From Anaerotignum faecicola (GTDB taxonomy: Bacteria > Bacillota > Clostridia > Lachnospirales > Anaerotignaceae), in contig NZ_BHVZ01000008.1 in the NCBI RefSeq assembly GCF_003865035.1, forward strand, positions 1 through 6,318: 6,318 bases of DNA, given 5' to 3'. The first letter of the stretch is position 1. Every line of letters starts with the position of its first letter. The position numbers and the translations under genes are program-made. This document shows positions 1-6,318 of this stretch, piece after piece. The notes beneath the pieces were generated by a model that saw nothing but the letters and a program-made list of their open reading frames with translations, was not told where the DNA came from and made no database searches.

Positions 1-51
1 TTGTCTAAGGTGTTCCATAAGGAGCAGTGCATCGAAACAAAAGACAATTAA
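1..51 (+). CDS. Possible C-terminal tail of an unidentified protein (partial)
   Basis: Reading from base 1 the frame is open for 16 codons, LSKVFHKEQCIETKDN, and then stops at TAA 49-51. A terminator-like hairpin begins about 20 bases later, as expected after the last gene of a transcription unit. The fragment is too short to name a family, and the start lies outside the window. The frame beginning at base 2 is also open here and runs on to about 124, so the choice of frame rests only on the stop-then-terminator spacing. Confidence 0.3.
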   Translation: MSKVFHKEQCIETKDN

Positions 52-70
52 AAATGAAATTTCGACAAGG

Positions 71-90
71 AGAGGGGCAACCCTCTTTTT
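71..90 (+). terminator. Rho-independent terminator of the upstream unit
   Basis: The stem GAGGG (72-76) pairs with CCCTC (81-85) around the stable tetraloop GCAA. A further A71-T86 pair is possible. A run of five T (86-90) follows directly. This is the usual form of an intrinsic terminator and separates whatever lies upstream from the rRNA control region. Confidence 0.65.
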
Positions 91-164
91 GTTATATAAT
101 AAAGAAGAAACAGAGAAAAAATCCTAATAAAAGGAAAACGAATAAAATGAGAAAGACGAGACAT

Positions 165-222
165 ACTATGACTGCGAGAGATGCTCGCGAGAGAAAAAAG
201 AAGGATGACAGGAGGTCATAGT
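165..222 (+). promoter_or_regulatory. Hairpin element covering part of a ribosome binding site
   Basis: ACTATGAC (165-172) is exactly complementary to GTCATAGT (215-222). Inside it a second hairpin pairs GCGAG (174-178) with CTCGC (184-188) around AGATG. The outer 3' arm overlaps the end of the GGAGGT ribosome binding site (211-216) and stops one base before ATG 224. In RNA this would partly hide the site. The element is visible in the sequence, but a role in translation control is inference, and the reading frame it would serve is itself doubtful. Confidence 0.35.
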
Positions 223-395
223 CATGGACAAAAACAATAACAAAACAAACAAAACGGAAAAGAACAACCAGAAGGGCATGAACAGAACAGAATTTGCACA
301 GGAATACAGTATTGATACCGGCAAAAACGAAAAGACAATAAAACCAATAAAACAAACAAGACAAATAAGTGTGACTAAAAAAGGTTTTATTATGA

Positions 396-444
396 AAAAG
401 GCGGCTTTGATTCCAAGGGAAAAAGGGCTGCCTTTTCCTTTTTT
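396..444 (+). terminator. Terminator-like hairpin upstream of the rRNA promoters
   Basis: Ten bases at 396-405 (AAAAGGCGGC) pair with 427-436 (GCTGCCTTTT) with a single G-T wobble. The loop is 21 bases, and the 3' arm runs into a T-rich tract, TTTTCCTTTTTT (433-444). It lies about 50 bases before the first promoter -35 box, so it could stop transcription from upstream and insulate the rRNA promoters. The long loop makes it weaker than the terminator at 71-90. Confidence 0.5.
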
Positions 445-454
445 GAGGGGAAGG

Positions 455-494
455 AAAAAATATCGAAAAAAGGTGAAAAAAGGTGAAAAAAGGT
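455..494 (+). repeat. Phased A-tracts with a three-unit 10-base tandem repeat
   Basis: GAAAAAAGGT occurs three times without a gap (465-474, 475-484, 485-494). A fourth A6 tract lies at 455-460. The A6 tracts start at 455, 466, 476 and 486, so they recur about once per helical turn and end just before the -35 box of P1 at 496. A-tracts in phase bend DNA, and A-rich DNA at this place is the known position of the UP element bound by the RNA polymerase alpha subunit. Both known effects favour strong rRNA transcription. Confidence 0.75.
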
Positions 495-495
495 G

Positions 496-523
496 TTGAC
501 ATTTTGTGTTAAGCGTGTATAAT
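496..523 (+). promoter_or_regulatory. rRNA promoter P1
   Basis: The -35 box TTGACA (496-501) and -10 box TATAAT (518-523) both match the vegetative sigma-factor consensus perfectly, with a 16-base spacer. The phased A-tracts lie immediately upstream. The transcript should start near 530, just before a small stem-loop (CTGC 536-539 with GCAG 546-549). This is the first and best-matching of four tandem promoters. Confidence 0.85.
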
Positions 524-602
524 AAATAAATGTCGCTGCACGAAAGCAGTCGGAAAAAGAGTATAGGCATTGGTCAACAGCGAATGTTTGAAAAGAAAAA
601 CA

Positions 603-631
603 TTGACAAGCGGGACTACGGATGATATACT
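603..631 (+). promoter_or_regulatory. rRNA promoter P2 (extended -10)
   Basis: TTGACA (603-608), a 17-base spacer and TATACT (626-631) form the promoter. TGA directly before the -10 box gives an extended -10 element. CGGAT (619-623) and ATCCG (635-639) form an inverted repeat around the -10. A stem-loop, CGCTG (638-642) with CAGCG (650-654), follows at the expected transcript start. Confidence 0.8.
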
Positions 632-687
632 GATATCCGCTGACATAAACAGCGAAAACAAGCACAGAAAAATAAATAAAAAAGTGC

Positions 688-716
688 TTGACAAACTGAA
701 TGATACTTGATAAAAT
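688..716 (+). promoter_or_regulatory. rRNA promoter P3 (extended -10)
   Basis: TTGACA (688-693), a 17-base spacer and TAAAAT (711-716) form the promoter, with TGA directly before the -10 box. A perfect 8-base inverted repeat surrounds and overlaps the -10: GAATGATA (698-705) and TATCATTC (716-723). The stem-loop GCTGT (724-728) with ACAGC (737-741) abuts it. The upstream flank (661-685) is A-rich. Confidence 0.8.
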
Positions 717-774
717 ATCATTCGCTGTCGAAAAAAACAGCAAACAAAATCGAATCAGGTATGGAAAATAATAC

Positions 775-803
775 TTGACAAGAAAATGAAGATTTGATAA
801 AAT
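775..803 (+). promoter_or_regulatory. rRNA promoter P4 (extended -10), nearest to 16S
   Basis: TTGACA (775-780), a 17-base spacer and TAAAAT (798-803) form the promoter, with TGA before the -10 box. A perfect 7-base inverted repeat, GAAGATT (788-794) and AATCTTC (804-810), exactly encloses the extended -10. The hairpin CTGCT (812-816) - GAAA - AGCAG (821-825) follows and leads straight into boxA. The unit looks like a diverged copy of P3; the -35 boxes lie 87 bases apart. Confidence 0.8.
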
Positions 804-826
804 AATCTTCGCTGCTGAAAAGCAGA

Positions 827-869
827 TTGATCCTTGAAAACTGAACAATGGATATGAATAAACACAACC
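827..869 (+). other. 5' arm of the 16S processing stalk
   Basis: Bases 827-855 pair with 2777-2805 in the 16S-23S spacer with only two G-T wobbles (842/2790, 851/2781) and one G-G mismatch (836/2796). After a small internal loop, CACAACC (863-869) pairs perfectly with GGTTGTG (2766-2772). In Firmicutes such long stalks are cut by RNase III to free pre-16S. The pairing can be read from the sequence; the cleavage is inferred. Confidence 0.75.
828..847 (+). promoter_or_regulatory. boxA antitermination site in the rRNA leader
   Basis: TGATCCTTGAAAACTGAACA fits the Gram-positive boxA form TGNTCTTTGAAAACT with one change. In rRNA leaders boxA RNA recruits NusB/S10 and other Nus factors that let RNA polymerase read through the long untranslated operon. 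It sits directly behind the P4 hairpin, so transcripts from all four promoters carry it. The same bases also form the 5' arm of the 16S processing stalk. A second copy lies at 2821-2840. Confidence 0.75.
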
Positions 870-1070
870 CATAGTCAATTCTGTCAGAGTAGTTCTGAGC
901 TGATTATGAAGCGCGACCATGTGACCAAAGGTTGCGGGAGGCGCTGAATAGCGAAGAATGGAGCGGTTTTCGCGAAGCGAAAAGACAACGCGAACTGACG
1001 AGATAATGAACTTGATTTTGCCGGTTTAGAAAAACCGGAGTTAGCCAGAAAAACTGGCTAGGAACAAAAC
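870..1070 (+). other. 16S leader with a series of local hairpins
   Basis: No gene is present. Hairpins seen in order are: TCAGA 884-888 with TCTGA 894-898; GCGACC 913-918 with GGTTGC 930-935; TTTTCGC 967-973 with GCGAAAA 977-983 around a GAA loop; CCGGTTT 1021-1027 with AAACCGG 1032-1038; TAGCCAG 1042-1048 with CTGGCTA 1054-1060. The last two stand side by side just before the mature 16S 5' end, where they may help leader folding or maturation. Confidence 0.6.
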
Positions 1071-2610
<1,540 letters not shown>

Positions 2611-2611
2611 T

Positions 2612-2631
2612 GGAGAAAAGCGGAGAAAAGC
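2612..2631 (+). repeat. Perfect tandem 10-base repeat behind 16S
   Basis: GGAGAAAAGC is present twice in direct succession (2612-2621 and 2622-2631), two bases after the mature 16S end. AAAAGC at the end of the second copy can pair with GCTTTT at 2641-2646. Its purpose is unknown. It may be a simple slippage duplication. Confidence 0.8.
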
Positions 2632-2765
2632 TGCATAAAAGCTTTTGTCAGAATGGATTGCTTGCAAGACAGGCTGACAAAGAGGTTTTAGGTAGGTTTG
2701 CGGAGCAAATACATGAGTAATGCGAAGCATTACGAATGGTTTTTCGTAAACATTTTTCAACGCAA

Positions 2766-2805
2766 GGTTGTGAAAGATATTCATTGTTCGGTTTTGAAGG
2801 ATCAA
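2766..2805 (+). other. 3' arm of the 16S processing stalk
   Basis: This is the partner of 827-869: 2777-2805 pairs with 827-855, and 2766-2772 with 863-869. Together they bring the leader and spacer into one long helix that closes around the 16S precursor. Bases 2791-2800 (GTTTTGAAGG) also form a perfect local hairpin with 2807-2816, so two exclusive folds compete here. Confidence 0.75.
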
Positions 2806-2816
2806 ACCTTCAAAAC
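2791..2816 (+). repeat. Perfect hairpin between the two processing stalks
   Basis: GTTTTGAAGG (2791-2800) pairs in all ten bases with CCTTCAAAAC (2807-2816) around ATCAAA. Its left arm belongs to the 16S stalk, and its right arm lies between the two stalks, two bases from the 23S arm. No T-run follows, so it is not a terminator. It may form first during transcription and later be displaced by the longer 16S stalk. Confidence 0.7.
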
Positions 2817-2818
2817 AA

Positions 2819-2850
2819 CTTGCACCTTGAAAACTGAATACAAGTAAAGC
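2819..2850 (+). other. Spacer boxA copy and 5' arm of the 23S processing stalk
   Basis: TGCACCTTGAAAACTGAATA (2821-2840) repeats the leader boxA at 828-847 with four changes, so it may renew antitermination before 23S. The same stretch is the 5' half of a long helix: 2819-2850 pairs with 5893-5925. The defects are a G-G mismatch (2829/5915), an A-G mismatch (2842/5902), a bulged C (5898) and one G-T wobble (2822/5922). RNase III-type cleavage there would release pre-23S. Confidence 0.75.
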
Positions 2851-2951
2851 AAAAATAGAGTCAATCGAGAAAACAAAATTTTCTATTTTCAAATGTAACA
2901 AAAGTTGTATCGCTACAACGAAACATTCCAGAGAAATAGCTATATTAAACT

Positions 2952-5845
<2,894 letters not shown>

Positions 5846-5857
5846 AAAAAAAGAAGG

Positions 5858-5886
5858 TTGACAAAGAAGACGATTGATGATAAACT
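5858..5886 (+). promoter_or_regulatory. Internal promoter behind 23S for the tRNA-5S part
   Basis: TTGACA (5858-5863) is followed by a 17-base spacer and TAAACT (5881-5886), with TGA directly before the -10 box. That is the same build as P3 and P4. It starts 12 bases after the 23S 3' end and would begin transcription near 5893, giving RNAs with tRNA-Asn, tRNA-Glu, 5S and tRNA-Thr but no 16S or 23S. Unlike P2 to P4 it has no clear inverted repeat around the -10. The sequence match is strong; activity is inferred. Confidence 0.6.
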
Positions 5887-5892
5887 AAAAAA

Positions 5893-5925
5893 GCTTTCAC
5901 TGGTATTCAGTTTTGAAGGTGTAAG
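5893..5925 (+). other. 3' arm of the 23S processing stalk
   Basis: This is the complement of 2819-2850 in the 16S-23S spacer. It includes GTATTCAG (5903-5910) and a second copy of GTTTTGAAGG (5910-5919), the motif also found at 2791-2800 in the 16S stalk. It lies between 23S and tRNA-Asn, so cleavage of the stalk would also separate the tRNA-5S part from pre-23S. The predicted start of the internal promoter falls at its first base. Confidence 0.75.
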
Positions 5926-5951
5926 AAAGAGAATAAAGGGAAGTATAATAA

Positions 5952-6023
5952 TCCTCGATAGCTCAATGGCAGAGCATCCGGCTGTTAACCGGAGGGTTGC
6001 AGGTTCGAGTCCCGCTCGGGGAG
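5952..6023 (+). tRNA. tRNA-Asn (anticodon GTT)
   Basis: All arms can be read. The acceptor is TCCTCGA (5952-5958) with TCGGGGA (6016-6022), containing one T-G wobble, and the discriminator is G6023. The D-arm is GCTC/GAGC. The anticodon stem TCCGG/CCGGA holds the loop CTGTTAA with GTT at 5984-5986. The T-loop is TTCGAGT. The T-stem GCAGG/CCCGC has an A-C mismatch in its middle. CCA is not encoded (TTT follows) and must be added by the CCA-adding enzyme. It is the first gene behind 23S, and tRNA-Glu follows after 8 bases. Confidence 0.93.
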
Positions 6024-6031
6024 TTTTCTAT

Positions 6032-6103
6032 GGTCCGTTGGTCAAGGGGTTAAGACACCGCCCTTTCACGGCGGTAACGCGGGTTCGAATCCCGCACGGA
6101 TCA
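6032..6103 (+). tRNA. tRNA-Glu (anticodon TTC)
   Basis: The acceptor GGTCCGT (6032-6038) pairs with ACGGATC (6096-6102) with one G-T wobble, and the discriminator is A6103. The anticodon stem CCGCC/GGCGG holds the loop CTTTCAC with TTC at 6065-6067. The T-arm GCGGG-TTCGAAT-CCCGC is perfect. CCA is not encoded. Only six bases separate it from 5S, so cutting its 3' end nearly makes the 5S 5' end. Confidence 0.95.
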
Positions 6104-6109
6104 TGATAT

Positions 6110-6228
6110 TTCCGGTGACGATGCGCCTAGGGGACACACCCGTTCCCATTCCGAACACGACGGTTAAGACCTAGGCGGTCGATGGTACTTGGTGGGCAGC
6201 TGCCTGGGAGAGTAGATGGTCGCCGGAA
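6110..6228 (+). rRNA. rrf: 5S ribosomal RNA
   Basis: This is about 119 bases. The closing helix TTCCGGTGAC (6110-6119) pairs with GTCGCCGGAA (6219-6228) with one wobble. Inside are the conserved CACACCCGTTCCCATTCCGA (near 6135) and GGGAGAGTAG (near 6206). The ends follow from the helix and may differ by a base or two. It is not directly behind 23S as in most operons: tRNA-Asn and tRNA-Glu lie between, and tRNA-Thr follows after eight bases. Confidence 0.95.
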
Positions 6229-6236
6229 TTCAATAA

Positions 6237-6309
6237 GCCGATGTGGCTCAATTGGCAGAGCAGCTGACTTGTAATCAGCAGGTTATCGGTTCGAGTCCTG
6301 CTCTCTGTA
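6237..6309 (+). tRNA. tRNA-Thr (anticodon TGT), 3' third not matching
   Basis: The 5' two thirds are a normal tRNA-Thr: acceptor GCCGATG (6237-6243), D-arm GCTC/GAGC, and anticodon stem GCTGA/TCAGC with the loop CTTGTAA, TGT at 6270-6272. The 3' third does not fit. The T-stem ATCGG faces CCTGC with two mismatches, and the acceptor faces TCTCTGT with two mismatches and two G-T pairs, where CATCGGC would be expected. The sequence after the T-loop looks like the end of another tRNA. The product is either a damaged or chimeric tRNA or an assembly join near the window edge. The 3' end given is by position only. Confidence 0.6.
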
Positions 6310-6318
6310 CTGTATCTC

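Larger units (their letters stand above)
101..463. other. A-rich intergenic stretch before the rRNA promoters
   Basis: No recognisable gene is present. The + strand is strongly A-rich and T-poor. One frame (ATG 224 to stop 497-499, 91 codons) has a very good ribosome binding site, GGAGGT at 211-216, seven bases before ATG. Its product is mostly Lys and Asn with a basic tail, as A-rich DNA would give in any frame. Its last codons run through a 10-base repeat and into the -35 box of the first rRNA promoter. It also contains a terminator-like hairpin (396-444), and I see no clear promoter ahead of it. I treat the frame as possible but unproven. The reverse-strand frames across this stretch are Phe/Leu-rich antisense shadows. 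Confidence 0.5.

Noticed and set aside
95..100. TATAAT as the -10 box of a further promoter
   Set aside because: The bases at -35 distance are GAGGGG inside the terminator stem. The nearest good -35 (TCGACA at 62) is 27 bases away.
465..494. CRISPR-like or mobile-element repeats
   Set aside because: The repeat unit is 10 bases without spacers, and there is no transposase or terminal inverted repeat in the window.
92..920. Reverse-strand frames rich in Phe, Leu and Ser
   Set aside because: They are antisense of A-rich DNA, overlap the four rRNA promoters and lack convincing ribosome binding sites. The hydrophobic look comes from T-rich codons, not from real membrane segments.
5944..5949. TATAAT just before tRNA-Asn as a promoter
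   Set aside because: No -35 box lies at a fitting distance, and it is only two bases from the tRNA start, so a transcript would begin inside the tRNA.

Overview
The window is one ribosomal RNA operon, read on the + strand, with its control region and the start of its tRNA tail. The order is 16S - spacer without tRNA - 23S - tRNA-Asn(GTT) - tRNA-Glu(TTC) - 5S - tRNA-Thr(TGT). I see no convincing complete protein gene. The long open frames inside the rRNA genes are shadows. The 16S sequence, the Gram-positive boxA (TGATCCTTGAAAACT) and the consensus TTGACA/TATAAT promoters point to a low-GC Firmicute of class Clostridia. From memory the 16S resembles Clostridiales Family XIII (Anaerovoracaceae, the Mogibacterium / Eubacterium sulci group). 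That placement was not checked by a search.

Layout. Positions 1-51 may be the last codons of an upstream gene, closed by a terminator at 71-90. Positions 101-463 are A-rich and almost empty, apart from a hairpin beside a strong ribosome binding site and a second terminator-like hairpin. Four A6 tracts in helical phase (455-491) lead into four tandem promoters (-35 boxes at 496, 603, 688 and 775). Each promoter is followed at once by a short stem-loop. The boxA (828) and a structured leader come next, then 16S (about 1071-2609), a 342-base spacer, 23S (2952-5845), a 106-base spacer with its own promoter, tRNA-Asn, tRNA-Glu, 5S (6110-6228) and tRNA-Thr, which runs to the window edge.

How the parts work together. 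The boxA region of the leader (827-869) is complementary to the spacer (2766-2805), which closes a stalk around 16S. The second boxA copy in the spacer (2819-2850) is complementary to the 23S trailer (5893-5925), which closes a stalk around 23S. Both stalks carry a G-G mismatch at the same place in the shared motif. A perfect local hairpin at 2791-2816 competes for the strands of the first stalk. Downstream, tRNAs flank 5S on both sides with gaps of only 6 to 8 bases, so tRNA processing probably releases the 5S ends.

Most notable: inverted repeats whose arms differ in sequence but stay complementary surround the -10 boxes of P2, P3 and P4; an extended -10 promoter lies directly behind 23S; 5S is separated from 23S by two tRNAs; and the last tRNA looks like a tRNA-Thr whose 3' third has been replaced by that of another tRNA.
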